Shown: positions 35,476 to 44,482 of the stretch, in pieces
How positions within the stretch are numbered: the first letter of the stretch is position 1
Layout: every line of letters starts with the position of its first letter
Assembly: GCA_016703665.1 (NCBI GenBank)
Contig: JADJBS010000006.1
Span: forward strand, 62,001-126,000
Origin: Candidatus Defluviibacillus avedoerensis
GTDB lineage: Bacteria > Pseudomonadota > Gammaproteobacteria > Burkholderiales > Burkholderiaceae_C
DNA: 64,000 nucleotides
Reading direction: 5' to 3'
Notes under the pieces: generated by a model
The model's database searches: none
What the model saw: only the letters and a program-made list of their open reading frames with translations
What the model was told of the DNA's origin: nothing
Program-made: the position numbers and the translations under genes

Positions 35476-36444
35476 GTGGCAGGTGACGCCAAGAAACTTC
35501 AGCCGATCATCGTCAAGAGGGTCAAAAAAGGCGGCCACGCCGTGCATGGTGGTGCCTGGAAGATTGCATACGCTGACTTCGTGACGGCCATGATGGCCTT
35601 CTTCCTGCTGATGTGGTTGCTGGGCTCCACCGCCAAAGGTGACCTGCAGGGCATTGCCTCGCACTTCACCATGCCATTGAAGGTGTCTCTCATGGGTGGG
35701 GACGGATCCGGCAACAGCACCAGCATCCTGACGGGTGGGGGCAAGGATTTGACAAAGTCCGATGGCGACACGGCCAGGTCCGCCAACGTCATTCCCGCCT
35801 CACGCAAGATGTCGGTGGAGCAGATGAAGGCCGAGATCGCCAAGCAGGATTCTGCTCGCATTGCGAATTTGCAGCAAAAAATTGAAGACCTGATCTCCAA
35901 GAACCCCAAACTGGCCGAGTTTGGTTCACAGATCAAGATGGAGATCACGCCCGATGGCCTTCAGATTCAGATCGTGGATGAGCAAAATCGCCCCATGTTT
36001 GATTCAGGTAGCGCGATAGTCAAGCCCTACATGAGAGAGATATTGCGCGAAATCGGCGCAGCGCTGAACGGCGTAGAGAACCGGATCAGTCTGTCGGGCC
36101 ATACCGATGCTTCGCCTTACGGCAACGGTACCCAAGGCTACAGCAACTGGGAGCTGTCGTCCGACCGCGCCAATGCATCCCGCCGTGAGTTGGCTGCCGC
36201 CGGCTTGCCTGACGACAAACTCGCCAGGGTGGTTGGCATGGCATCCAGCACACTGATGGACGAGCAGTTCCCCACCAAGCCTGTCAATCGCCGCATCACC
36301 ATCCTGGTTTTAACCCGTGAGGCAGAATCCAGGCTGATGGGCAAGCCCGAAATTCCCAAGAACATGATGCCAGATGAGTCTGAGAGCGCTTCCGCACCAG
36401 AAACACCGGCACCTGTTGCCAAACCGGCTGGCCCGGCACGCTAA
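35476..36444 (+). CDS. motB: Flagellar motor stator protein MotB
   Basis: A 322-residue protein with one N-terminal membrane helix preceded by HGGAWKIAYADFVTAMMAFFLL; the aspartate in YADF is the proton-binding residue. A plug/linker and an OmpA-type peptidoglycan-binding domain (about 160-280; FDSGSAIVKPYMREIL, SLSGHTDASPYG, NWELSSDRANASRREL) follow. The GTG start has CGGAGG upstream. Confidence 0.96.
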   Translation: MAGDAKKLQPIIVKRVKKGGHAVHGGAWKIAYADFVTAMMAFFLLMWLLGSTAKGDLQGIASHFTMPLKVSLMGGDGSGNSTSILTGGGKDLTKSDGDTARSANVIPASRKMSVEQMKAEIAKQDSARIANLQQKIEDLISKNPKLAEFGSQIKMEITPDGLQIQIVDEQNRPMFDSGSAIVKPYMREILREIGAALNGVENRISLSGHTDASPYGNGTQGYSNWELSSDRANASRRELAAAGLPDDKLARVVGMASSTLMDEQFPTKPVNRRITILVLTREAESRLMGKPEIPKNMMPDESESASAPETPAPVAKPAGPAR

Positions 36445-36465
36445 ACGTATTTTTGAAAGTTCGCC

Positions 36466-36852
36466 ATGGCAAACGATCTGCGCTTCCTTATTGTTGATGA
36501 CTTCTCTACCATGCGACGGATCGTCCGGGGCCTGCTCAAAGAGATCGGGTATACCGATGCCGACGAGGCTGAAGATGGTGTTGCCGCCTTGCAAAAGCTG
36601 CGAAACGGCCGGTTTGACTTTGTCGTGAGCGACATCAACATGCCTAATATGAACGGGTTCCAGTTGTTGGCCCAAATCAAATCTGACGACAAACTTAAGC
36701 ACCTGCCTGTGCTGATGGTGACTGCAGAGGCCCGCAAGGAAGACATCGTGGCGGCGGCACAAGGTGGTGCGGCAGGCTACATCGTCAAGCCGTTTACCAA
36801 AGCCACGCTGGAAGACAAGATCGCCAACATCCTGAAGAAGCTGGGTCTTTAA
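36466..36852 (+). CDS. cheY: Chemotaxis response regulator CheY (second copy, canonical)
   Basis: A 128-residue receiver very close to enterobacterial CheY: LIVDDFSTMRRIVRGLLKE, phospho-acceptor in VVSDINMPNMNG, TAEARKEDI, and GYIVKPFT with the conserved lysine. In its phosphorylated state it binds FliM. It is followed three bases later by a full cheZ, in contrast to the first cheY at 4476. Confidence 0.96.
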   Translation: MANDLRFLIVDDFSTMRRIVRGLLKEIGYTDADEAEDGVAALQKLRNGRFDFVVSDINMPNMNGFQLLAQIKSDDKLKHLPVLMVTAEARKEDIVAAAQGGAAGYIVKPFTKATLEDKIANILKKLGL

Positions 36853-36855
36853 GGC

Positions 36856-37512
36856 ATGTCCATGGAACATGACACATTTCCCGCCCCGCCTGCTACGGTA
36901 GACACGGCGGTACCACCGGAGGTCTACCACACCATTGGTTCACTGACCAGGCAACTCCACGACGCTTTGAGCGAGCTTGGCTACGCAGACCAATTGCGTG
37001 GCACCGTTGATAAGCTGCCCGATGCGAAATCGCGCCTTTCGTACATCTCACGCTTGACGGGTGAAGCGGCCGAAAAAGTGCTGAACAGGGTGGAAATGGC
37101 CAAGTCGGTACACGACGAGATGGCGGCAGAAACCCAGCGCATGTCAGCCCTGATACGCAAAGACCCCGTCGCCGCGGTGGCCAAGGGTGAGGTGATGAAT
37201 TTTGTGGACTTTGTGCAAAACGGCAACTCCACCATAGACCAGCACCTGACAGAAATCATGATGGCGCAAGACTTTCATGACCTGACCGGCCAGGTGATTG
37301 CCCGCGTCGTCAACCTGGCAACCACGATTGAAGACCAGTTGGTCGAGCTGCTGATTCAAACATCCCCTGGTGGGCTGCTGGCCCTGCCAGCACGTACGCC
37401 CGTAGTAGAGGACGAAGGCCTGACGGGCCCTCAGGTCGAACCAGAAGGCAAGGCCGATGTTGTCACCGACCAGTCACAGGTGGATGATCTGCTGGCCAGC
37501 CTGGGCTTTTAG
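36856..37512 (+). CDS. cheZ: CheY-phosphate phosphatase CheZ
   Basis: A 218-residue CheZ with the catalytic D142/Q146 in AQDFHDLTGQVI and the C-terminal CheY-binding peptide VDDLLASLGF. The long helical hairpin lies at about 30-170. It terminates the motA-motB-cheY-cheZ operon; its stop overlaps the convergent ROK kinase stop by four bases. Confidence 0.96.
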   Translation: MSMEHDTFPAPPATVDTAVPPEVYHTIGSLTRQLHDALSELGYADQLRGTVDKLPDAKSRLSYISRLTGEAAEKVLNRVEMAKSVHDEMAAETQRMSALIRKDPVAAVAKGEVMNFVDFVQNGNSTIDQHLTEIMMAQDFHDLTGQVIARVVNLATTIEDQLVELLIQTSPGGLLALPARTPVVEDEGLTGPQVEPEGKADVVTDQSQVDDLLASLGF

Positions 37513-38486
37513 TCGTTCACCAGCGCCAGAGCGGCGAAGTCGCCAACATCGACGCCCAGTCCTGCAGGGCAAATGATCACGCCGTCTGTCAAGGCTGGCA
37601 GCTTGCCTGCGACCACGGCATGCAACCGCGGCAGCAGCAAATCCTGGTGATGCCAGAACACGCTCCCCCCTATGCTGATGGCCTGCAGGTCAAGTGTGAT
37701 GATCAGGTTGTAGAGTGTGCGGCCCATGATTTGGCAAAGCGAATCCACTTTGGCTAAAGCGCTGGCGTTTCCTAGTTTGGCCTGCGTAAAGAGCGCCTGG
37801 GCCTCCATGCCCCACCGCCGCGCTATCGCATTGCCAGCAATCAGCCCTTCTGCGTCGCCTACATTGCCACAGCCGCACAGGGCTTGGCTGTCATCGTCGC
37901 AGACAAACATGTGCCCTGCATGCCCGGCGTTGCCGTTCTTGCCCCGAAGAATTCGCCCATCCACACACAGCCCAACACCAATGCCTGTGCTCCAGGTGAG
38001 GTAGGCGCAATCTGAAAAGGCTTGAAGCGCCCCCCAATGGCGCTCGGCCTCCAGCGCGGCAATCGCGTCGTTTTCAACCCTCACTCTGACGCCGGGCATG
38101 TGGGCACGCAGCGGTGCTTCCAGCTGCGCACTCATCCATGTATTGGGCAAGCCCCGAGCTGGACCCGCCAAGCCACCACAGATATTGGGCGCAGCCAGCT
38201 CCACCATGCCTTGGTGCAGCACAAACGGGCCGCAGGCTGATATGCCAATGGCTGTGATGTTGGCAGCGTCGCCCGATGACACGCCCTGCTCGCGTGCCAG
38301 TGCTTGCGAGGCTTGTATGAGCCGCAGCACCTGTACTGCCACCGCATCGGGTGATCCCGTTTTGGCGGTAGGCTCCGCGCAGCGGGTGGTTTGGAGAAGC
38401 TCGTCACCCCGTGCGCCAGTCTGTCTGCTTGGCCGAGCCAGCGTTACCGCGGTCTTGGTTCCGCCAATGTCAACACATGCTTTCAT
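37509..38486 (-). CDS. ROK-family sugar kinase
   Basis: A 325-residue ROK kinase. ATP-binding DIGGTKT is at the N-terminus, the catalytic aspartate lies in VENDAIAALEAER, and the zinc-binding CGCGNVGDAEGLIAG (with an upstream His in GHAGH) is present. Members phosphorylate glucose, N-acetylglucosamine, fructose or N-acetylmannosamine; the substrate cannot be told here. It begins a minus-strand group that does not belong to the flagellar operons. Confidence 0.9.
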   Translation of the reverse strand: MKACVDIGGTKTAVTLARPSRQTGARGDELLQTTRCAEPTAKTGSPDAVAVQVLRLIQASQALAREQGVSSGDAANITAIGISACGPFVLHQGMVELAAPNICGGLAGPARGLPNTWMSAQLEAPLRAHMPGVRVRVENDAIAALEAERHWGALQAFSDCAYLTWSTGIGVGLCVDGRILRGKNGNAGHAGHMFVCDDDSQALCGCGNVGDAEGLIAGNAIARRWGMEAQALFTQAKLGNASALAKVDSLCQIMGRTLYNLIITLDLQAISIGGSVFWHHQDLLLPRLHAVVAGKLPALTDGVIICPAGLGVDVGDFAALALVND

Positions 38487-38499
38487 CGAGGCTCCGTGC

Positions 38500-38694
38500 T
38501 TAAAGCCATTTGGAAATCAGGCTGGCCAGCATGCTCAGCAGGATGGTCGTGGTCAGTGGAATGAAAAATTCCCGGCCAAACAGCTTGAACCGAAAATCCC
38601 CAGGCAGGTGCCCAAAGCCGAGTTTTTGCAACAACGGGCTGAACCAGTTGATCAGCATCAGCGCCAGAAAGATGACGAGGATCCATCGAATCAT
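38500..38694 (-). CDS. Small DUF2905 membrane protein
   Basis: A 64-residue protein with two hydrophobic helices (WILVIFLALMLINWF and TTTILLSMLASLI) flanking a loop with LGRLPGD-like LGFGHLPGDFRF, which is the DUF2905 signature. The ATG at 38694 lies two bases after the upstream methyltransferase stop. Function of the family is not known to me. Confidence 0.85.
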   Translation of the reverse strand: MIRWILVIFLALMLINWFSPLLQKLGFGHLPGDFRFKLFGREFFIPLTTTILLSMLASLISKWL

Positions 38695-38696
38695 GG

Positions 38697-39755
38697 TCAA
38701 AGCCTGTGGCTGCGGTCACCCGCTGCAAAGCCAAGCGGCTCCCAAGCGTCCCCCGCACCAAACGCGATGACCTTAAAAAGCTCACCCATTTCGTGCTCCA
38801 TCCACAGCTTTTGAGCGCTCACTTGTTCGGCAAGGCTGGCCTGCCCAAGCAAGTCGGTCATGCCACAGTTCAGCAAAAACCGGGCTTGCGTGGTGTAGCC
38901 GAGCACGTTCAAACCTGCATCTTGGCCAGCGAACGCCACACCACTGAAGTTGACATGGGCCGTGATGTCTTTGTCTCCCACCGCCACCAATGGGTCGCCA
39001 TCAGCCAGGTGGGCCTGATGACACATCAAGGTGCCCATGTGACGCTGCGGGTGGTAGTACTCACTCTCAGGAAACCCATAATCCAAGAGGAACGCAGCAC
39101 CTTGCACCAGGCGATCTGCGAGGGTACGGACAAACGCATCTGCCTGAGGGTGGATTTCGGTCAGGTAGTCGTGTTCGCCAACAATGTCTATTGGGGGGCG
39201 CAGCGCAGTCAACTGGTCCCGCCACGTGAGCTGGCCATCAAACAGACCAACACCTCGCTCATGCCACAGACCACCGCTGCGCTGAAGCAGGCTCACCGGC
39301 ATGGCGTCCAGAACCTCGTTGCCAATCACCACACCCCGTATTTCAGCGGGCAACCCGTCCACCCAGCTCACCTTGCCAGCCCACGGGCGTAAACGTTCGG
39401 CCTGGCGAGCACGCAGGCTACCTGACAGATCCACAATCGTGTACTGCTGCACCTGCTCACCCAGAGCCTCCAGCAGGCCTGCGGCCAAGGCGCCAGATCC
39501 GGCGCCAAATTCCCAAATGGCCTGCGTGCGCGTGACCGACAAGGCCTGCCTCAACTGAACGGCCAATGCCTTTGCAAACAAGGGGGACAGCTCGGGGGCG
39601 GTGACAAAATCGCTGCCGCTACCAGGCAAATGGCCAAACTTGCGGCTGCCGTGCGCGTAGTAACCCAAACCCGGCATGTACAGCGCCATGGCCATGAAAC
39701 GCTCAAAACCCAACCAGCCTCCGTGAGCGGTTATTTCCTGAGCAATCAAGCTCAT
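38697..39755 (-). CDS. MidA/NDUFAF7-type class I methyltransferase (SAM-dependent, COG1565)
   Basis: A 352-residue methyltransferase of the MidA family (mitochondrial relatives methylate complex I). Key segments are RFMAMALYMPGLGYYAHG, DFVTAPELSPLFAKAL, IWEFGAGSGALAAGLLE (cofactor loop), VIGNEVLDAMPV and FLLDYGFPESEYYHPQR. I chose the ATG at 39755 with AGGG upstream; a GTG at 39815 would add 20 residues but would lie only 19 bases from the divergent SDR start. It is coupled to the DUF2905 gene. Confidence 0.88.
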   Translation of the reverse strand: MSLIAQEITAHGGWLGFERFMAMALYMPGLGYYAHGSRKFGHLPGSGSDFVTAPELSPLFAKALAVQLRQALSVTRTQAIWEFGAGSGALAAGLLEALGEQVQQYTIVDLSGSLRARQAERLRPWAGKVSWVDGLPAEIRGVVIGNEVLDAMPVSLLQRSGGLWHERGVGLFDGQLTWRDQLTALRPPIDIVGEHDYLTEIHPQADAFVRTLADRLVQGAAFLLDYGFPESEYYHPQRHMGTLMCHQAHLADGDPLVAVGDKDITAHVNFSGVAFAGQDAGLNVLGYTTQARFLLNCGMTDLLGQASLAEQVSAQKLWMEHEMGELFKVIAFGAGDAWEPLGFAAGDRSHRL

Positions 39756-39834
39756 CAAACGCCCTGAATCGGTATCGTGGGTGGGCTTCGTTAAACTGTC
39801 TTCTTGTGATGTCACCCCTTGGATTGTCGCCTGA

Positions 39835-40623
39835 ATGTCTGATTGCACCGCCCCAGCCACCGAACCAGACTCACCGCCTGTGGTACTGATCACCGGCGCA
39901 GCCAGGCGCCTTGGGCGGGAAATCGCGCTCACCCTGGCCACCGCCGGGTGGCGCATTGCCGTGCACTACCGAGAGTCGGAATCGGACGCTATAAAAACGG
40001 CAGCAGACTGTGACGCCCTGACTGCGGGTGCGGCTTGTTTTGATGCTAATTTTGATATCGAGGCCGAGGTACACACACTGCTGCCTCGCATAGTGACCCA
40101 GTTCGGGCGGATTGACGCCGTCGTCAACAGCGCATCCAGCTTTGTGCACGACGACATCAGTAGCTTCAGTTTTTCCTTGATGTCGCAGCTGCTTCGTAGC
40201 AACGCCGGAGCGCCAATTCTGCTGGCGAAAGCATTGCACACCCATCTGGAAAATCGCAGCGCAACTGGCGCCGTGGTGAACCTGCTCGACCAAAAGCTCT
40301 GGAACCCGAATCCTGACTTCCTGAGCTACACACTGTCTAAAGCAGCACTGGAATGTGCCAATACCGTCATGGCGCAGGCATTGGCACCTACCCTGCGCGT
40401 GATCGGAGTGGCACCTGGCCTTACCTTGACCAGCCACATGCTGAGTGACGACAAGTTCAAGGCCTTGCACCAACTCTCGCCACTCGGGCGCTCTTCTACC
40501 CCCAAGGATGTCTGTGCCACAGTGAAGTTCGCGCTAGAAAATCAATCCATTACCGGAACCACTTTACTGGTAGACGGTGGCCAGCACCTGATGCGCTTTG
40601 AGCGTGATTTTTCGATGATGTAA
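39835..40623 (+). CDS. Short-chain dehydrogenase/reductase, pteridine-reductase or FolM-like
   Basis: A 262-residue SDR. The cofactor motif is TGAARRLG (TGxxxxxG with the Arg pair of pteridine reductases), then NSASSF, the catalytic YTLSK and the GxTLLVDGGQHL end. In its active-site neighbourhood NLLDQK replaces the usual Ser strand, as in FolM/pteridine reductases. It starts the folB operon, which supports a role in tetrahydropterin metabolism. Confidence 0.85.
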   Translation: MSDCTAPATEPDSPPVVLITGAARRLGREIALTLATAGWRIAVHYRESESDAIKTAADCDALTAGAACFDANFDIEAEVHTLLPRIVTQFGRIDAVVNSASSFVHDDISSFSFSLMSQLLRSNAGAPILLAKALHTHLENRSATGAVVNLLDQKLWNPNPDFLSYTLSKAALECANTVMAQALAPTLRVIGVAPGLTLTSHMLSDDKFKALHQLSPLGRSSTPKDVCATVKFALENQSITGTTLLVDGGQHLMRFERDFSMM

Positions 40624-40627
40624 GACG

Positions 40628-41002
40628 ATGACAAACACACTCAAAGGCACTCAGACCCTGACGCTGACAGGATTGCGCTTCAACGCCAGCCTGGGCATTC
40701 TGGAAACTGAAATCGGCATCCCCCAGCCGATTCAAGTGGATGCGGAGTTGAACTTGGGCCCACAGGCCTTGCTGCCGCATGACGACGACATCACTCACGT
40801 GCTGGACTACCGCAAAGTGCGCCAAATCATCATTGACGAATGCACTGAGCGGCACATCAACCTGCTGGAGAGCCTGATCGGCAAGCTCGCGCTGCGCCTG
40901 ATGCAACTGCGTGGCGTGGTTGGCGTGCGGGTCAAAATCGCCAAGCTGGAGATTTTTGACGACTGCGAGGTCGCCATCCGGGTCGAAGCAGGTCAGTGGT
41001 AG
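40628..41002 (+). CDS. folB: Dihydroneopterin aldolase family protein FolB
   Basis: A 124-residue T-fold protein with the FolB features: LTGLRFNASLGILETE near the N-terminus, VLDYRKVRQIIIDE and NLLESLIGKLALRLMQL with the substrate-binding Glu, and VRVKIAKLEIF. It acts in folate synthesis or in tetrahydromonapterin formation with the preceding reductase. The genes are four bases apart. Confidence 0.92.
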   Translation: MTNTLKGTQTLTLTGLRFNASLGILETEIGIPQPIQVDAELNLGPQALLPHDDDITHVLDYRKVRQIIIDECTERHINLLESLIGKLALRLMQLRGVVGVRVKIAKLEIFDDCEVAIRVEAGQW

Positions 41003-41153
41003 ATCAAAAAGCGCGGTAAATGACTCGAATCACCTTGCAAATAAATGCGGAGTGACACTGCTCAAAATCAATGCGAATGCGTAATTTCGCACATCTATAT
41101 CATTTTCACATTTCCGCTGTTGATTATTTGATGCATTTGTTAGAATTGTGCTC

Positions 41154-41819
41154 ATGAACCCAGACGCGTTTTTGCCTGAACACCAGCCTGCGCCTGACCA
41201 CCTGAGCACACTGGAAGCTGCACGTATCCTGGGTTTAGCAGTGCGTTCGGTTCAATTAATGGTTGCCCGGGGCGACCTTGACGCGTGCAAGACCCTCGGC
41301 CGTCATCGCCGTATCTCCAGGGCCTCTATCGAACGTTGGCGCAGTACCCCGCACAAGGGCCGCCACACGGACGGCGAAAGCGACACACTGGAGGCCAAAG
41401 GATCTGGCGCAGAGGATGACCGCACCAAGGTATTGCTGATCGAGGACTCTGTTCACTTTCAGAACCTCGTCACCCTGCTGCTGCGCCAGCAGTTTCCCGA
41501 CTTGAGCCTGCATGTAGCAAGCGATGGCATTTCCGGGCTGGTCATGGCGGGCAAATTGCAGCCAGAAATCCTGATGGTGGACATCCTCTTGCCGGGAATC
41601 GACGGCGCTGCGCTGATCTCCAGCCTGCGCTCGCACCCGCAATTCAGTCATTCACAGTTGATTGTGATTACCTCGCTGGATACCGTCCAGCTCAAACCCT
41701 ACGCCTTTGCCCTGCAAGGTGTGCCCGTGGTTCACAAACCTCAACTGATTGCGGAATTGCCCTTGCTGCTGACCCAGGCCATTGCCCAGCTGCAAAAACT
41801 GACAGGCATGTCGGCCTGA
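41154..41819 (+). CDS. Response regulator with N-terminal excisionase/MerR-like HTH and C-terminal receiver
   Basis: A 221-residue protein with reversed order compared with usual regulators. Residues 17-62 form an excisionase-type helix-turn-helix (LSTLEAARILGLAVRSVQLMVARGDL ... TLGRHRRISRASIERW across two segments), then a charged linker, then a receiver domain (92-215) with LIEDS, phospho-acceptor D143 in MVDILLPG and the lysine in VVHKP. The ATG at 41154 is used. An HPt gene starts two bases after its stop. No histidine kinase lies nearby. Before it are about 150 bases with an AT-rich TTGATT-N15-TAGAAT element that may be its promoter. Confidence 0.87.
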   Translation: MNPDAFLPEHQPAPDHLSTLEAARILGLAVRSVQLMVARGDLDACKTLGRHRRISRASIERWRSTPHKGRHTDGESDTLEAKGSGAEDDRTKVLLIEDSVHFQNLVTLLLRQQFPDLSLHVASDGISGLVMAGKLQPEILMVDILLPGIDGAALISSLRSHPQFSHSQLIVITSLDTVQLKPYAFALQGVPVVHKPQLIAELPLLLTQAIAQLQKLTGMSA

Positions 41820-41821
41820 TT

Positions 41822-42145
41822 GTGCAAACGCCTGGGCCAGAGTCGAAACGTGCCGAGGCAATTCAAACCTATTTTCTGGGCGATTCCGTTCTGTACCATG
41901 AGTTTCTCAGATCATGCTGCCAGCAGTTCCCCGCAGACATTGTCCAGGGTGACGCGGCCTGCGCGGCCCGTGATTGGTCCGCACTGCGAGTGATGGCGCA
42001 CAATCTGAAAAGCATTTTGCTGACGCTGGGGTACCCGGAACTTCACGCACAGGCCCGGTCACTGGAGCAGAGTTGCCTGGCTGGTGACGGACGCCAGAGT
42101 GCCGCACTGTGGGAAGCAGTTCGCAGCGGTTTACCGCGTAATTAG
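41822..42145 (+). CDS. Stand-alone HPt phosphotransfer protein
   Basis: A 107-residue helical protein. RVMAHNLKSILLTLGYPELHAQARSLE is an HPt motif (read in two parts; the phospho-histidine is H60 in MAHNLKS). It starts with GTG two bases after the HTH-receiver gene, so both are probably translated together. It likely passes phosphate to or from that receiver; the source kinase is not in this window. Confidence 0.82.
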   Translation: MQTPGPESKRAEAIQTYFLGDSVLYHEFLRSCCQQFPADIVQGDAACAARDWSALRVMAHNLKSILLTLGYPELHAQARSLEQSCLAGDGRQSAALWEAVRSGLPRN

Positions 42146-42163
42146 GACACAATGCGCACGTCA

Positions 42164-42192
42164 AATAACCCGGTACAAAACTTGGTTATTTT
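42164..42192. repeat. Inverted repeat upstream of ttcA
   Basis: AAATAACC and GGTTATTT face each other around 13 bases. With the following TT it could act as a weak terminator for the HPt gene or as an operator for ttcA, which starts 50 bases later. Confidence 0.35.
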
Positions 42193-42241
42193 GAAAATTC
42201 AACGCATTTATTTCATTTTTAGCATTTAAATCATATGACTT

Positions 42242-43162
42242 ATGAGCGCCGACTGGACTGTTGACGAAGCCGCCCCCAAAACCCAAGCCTTCAAGATCGA
42301 GCGCGAAACCCACAAGCTGGAAAAGCGCCTGTGCCGACACGTCGGTCAGGCCATTGTGGACTACAACATGATCGAAGAAGGCGACCGCGTCATGGTCTGC
42401 ATGTCCGGCGGCAAGGACAGCTATGGCTTGCTGGACATCCTGCTCAAAATGCAGCAACGCGCACCGATTCAGTTTGAGTTGATTGCCGTCAACCTGGATC
42501 AAAAACAACCCGGTTTTCCTGCGCACATCCTGCCCGAGTACCTGAAAAGCCTAGGCATCAAGTTCCGTATCGAGACGCAAGACACATATTCCATCGTCAA
42601 AGACAAAATCCCCGAAGGCAAAACCATGTGCAGCCTGTGCAGCAGGTTGCGTCGCGGTATTTTGTACCGTGTGGCCGACGAAATTGGTGCCACCAAAATT
42701 GCGCTGGGCCACCACCGCGACGACATGTTGCAGACCTTCTTTCTGAACATGTTTTTTGGCGGCAAACTCAAGGCCATGCCAGCCAAACTGGTCAGTGACG
42801 CGGGCCACCATGTGGTGATCCGTCCCCTGGCCTATGTGCCCGAGAAAGACCTGATCCGCTGGGCCGAGCACCGTGCCTTCCCGATCATCCCCTGCACACT
42901 GTGCGGTAGCCAAGAGAACCTTCAGCGCAAGCACACAGCGTCCATGTTGCACGATTGGGAGAAAAAGTTTCCCGGCCGCATTGAAAACATGATGGCTGCG
43001 TTACAGAATGTGGTTCCCAGCCACCTGATGGACCTCAAACTCCACGACTTCGTCAATTTGAAACCCACCGGTGTCCCCGACCCGGACGGCGACAAAGCCT
43101 TCGATACCGAGGAGTTTGCTGTGCCTGCATTGCCGCAGACTGTTCAGTGGGTTTCGGCTTAA
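42242..43162 (+). CDS. ttcA: tRNA 2-thiocytidine biosynthesis protein TtcA
   Basis: A 306-residue tRNA sulfurtransferase that makes 2-thiocytidine at position 32 of tRNA. The PP-loop SGGKDS is at 55-60; the conserved C130-x2-C133 (MCSLCSRLRRG) and the later pair C218/C221 in PCTLCGSQ fit the iron-sulfur and active-site cysteines of TtcA. Length is normal. Confidence 0.96.
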   Translation: MSADWTVDEAAPKTQAFKIERETHKLEKRLCRHVGQAIVDYNMIEEGDRVMVCMSGGKDSYGLLDILLKMQQRAPIQFELIAVNLDQKQPGFPAHILPEYLKSLGIKFRIETQDTYSIVKDKIPEGKTMCSLCSRLRRGILYRVADEIGATKIALGHHRDDMLQTFFLNMFFGGKLKAMPAKLVSDAGHHVVIRPLAYVPEKDLIRWAEHRAFPIIPCTLCGSQENLQRKHTASMLHDWEKKFPGRIENMMAALQNVVPSHLMDLKLHDFVNLKPTGVPDPDGDKAFDTEEFAVPALPQTVQWVSA

Positions 43163-43181
43163 CATTTTTAGGTTTAGGCAT

Positions 43182-43820
43182 ATGTGGTGGACTCGAATTG
43201 CTCTTTTATTTATAGCAATTTGCTTGACTGGCTGTTCAACCACCCGGTTGATTGACAGTGACGTGCGCAGCCTGTCCGGCTTTAAATCGTCCCCCATCTC
43301 GGGGTACAAGTTTGAACGGACCTTGCTGCAACAAGCGCCTGACCAGATCGCCAATCAGCAGGCCATCGAAGCCATGGCTGAAGCCGCCCTGGCCAAAGTA
43401 GGTGTCAGGCGCGACGACACACGCCCCGGCTACAGCGTGCAAGTCTCTGCCAGGGTACGACAGGACTGGCGAGTCAGCGCAGCCGATCCGGTGGGCCTGG
43501 GGGGCTTGCAAATCGGGCTGGGCATTGGTGTTGGAGCCATCCGAACCCGTGGAAATTGGGGCGGCAACATCGGCATTGGTGGATTCGGCTTCCCAATGCA
43601 TCAGGTGCGGCTCTACATCCGCGAAGTCAGCCTGATGATGCGGGACCTCAGCACCAACCAGGTGGTTTACGAAACGTCCGCGTCTAACGAAAGCCTCTGG
43701 GCAGACGACAACAACATTCTGCCTATTTTGTTTGAAGCCGCTGTCAGCGGCTTTCCAACCCCGCCGATTGGCCTGCGCCGCGTCAACATCGAACTCCCAC
43801 CCGCCCCCAAGAAAATCTGA
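43182..43820 (+). CDS. DUF4136-type lipoprotein
   Basis: A 212-residue secreted lipoprotein. The ATG at 43182 opens a signal peptide (ALLFIAICLTGCSTT) with a lipobox cysteine at about residue 17. The mature part has a Gly-rich loop (GLGGLQIGLGIGVGAI, GNIGIGGFGF) followed by RLYIREVSLMMRDLSTNQVVYET, the DUF4136 end. Function is unknown; the family is found in the outer membrane of many betaproteobacteria. Confidence 0.8.
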   Translation: MWWTRIALLFIAICLTGCSTTRLIDSDVRSLSGFKSSPISGYKFERTLLQQAPDQIANQQAIEAMAEAALAKVGVRRDDTRPGYSVQVSARVRQDWRVSAADPVGLGGLQIGLGIGVGAIRTRGNWGGNIGIGGFGFPMHQVRLYIREVSLMMRDLSTNQVVYETSASNESLWADDNNILPILFEAAVSGFPTPPIGLRRVNIELPPAPKKI

Positions 43821-43831
43821 AAGGCAAGACC

Positions 43832-44458
43832 ATGAGACTCAGCAGCAACTCCTTCCAGGATGGCAGCCGCATCCCAGCACGCTACGCCGCAGGCCAGTTT
43901 GACGGCCAAGGTGGCGTGACCTTTTCTGACAACGTCAGCCCCCACTTGGCTTGGTCAGACATCCCCGAGGCAACAAATTCGCTGGTGATCATTTGCCACG
44001 ACCCCGACGTACCCAGCAAAGGGGACGATGTCAATCAAACGGACCGTGAAGTCCCCTCCGACCTGCCCCGCGTAGACTTTATCCATTGGGTGATGGTCGA
44101 TTTACCTCCTACCCTGCGCGAAGTGACCGAAGGCCAGTTCAGCGCTGGCTTCACGACCCGTGGCAAGGCAGGCCCTGCCACCCTGCTCGGTGCACGTCAT
44201 GGCCTGAACGACTACACCGGCTGGTTTGCCGGCAACGCCGACATGTCGGGCAACTACTTCGGCTATGACGGCCCCTTTCCGCCGTTCAACGATTCCATCT
44301 TGCATCACTACGTATTCTCGGTTTATGCACTGGACCTGGCCAACTTGCAGGTAGAAGGCAACTTCACGGGTGCCGACGTGCGCGCCGCCATGACAGGCCA
44401 TGTGCTGGACGAAGCCTGTCTGACCGGCATTTACACGCTCAACAAACGCCTGGCCTGA
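43832..44458 (+). CDS. YbhB/YbcL (PEBP, Raf kinase inhibitor-like) family protein
   Basis: A 208-residue PEBP-fold protein. The ligand-binding segments SLVIICHDPDVPS and FIHWVMVDLP, then GYDGPFPPFNDSILHHYVFSVYALD (in two strands), are typical. Bacterial members have no settled function; small-molecule or lipid binding is likely. It lies 12 bases after the lipoprotein gene. Confidence 0.87.
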   Translation: MRLSSNSFQDGSRIPARYAAGQFDGQGGVTFSDNVSPHLAWSDIPEATNSLVIICHDPDVPSKGDDVNQTDREVPSDLPRVDFIHWVMVDLPPTLREVTEGQFSAGFTTRGKAGPATLLGARHGLNDYTGWFAGNADMSGNYFGYDGPFPPFNDSILHHYVFSVYALDLANLQVEGNFTGADVRAAMTGHVLDEACLTGIYTLNKRLA

Positions 44459-44482
44459 AATCCGGCAAATACAGGAGTTGCC

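Noticed and set aside
41154..41819. Excisionase of a prophage or integrative element
   Set aside because: The helix-turn-helix is excisionase-like, but the C-terminal receiver and the neighbouring HPt gene point to signalling; no integrase or phage gene is nearby.
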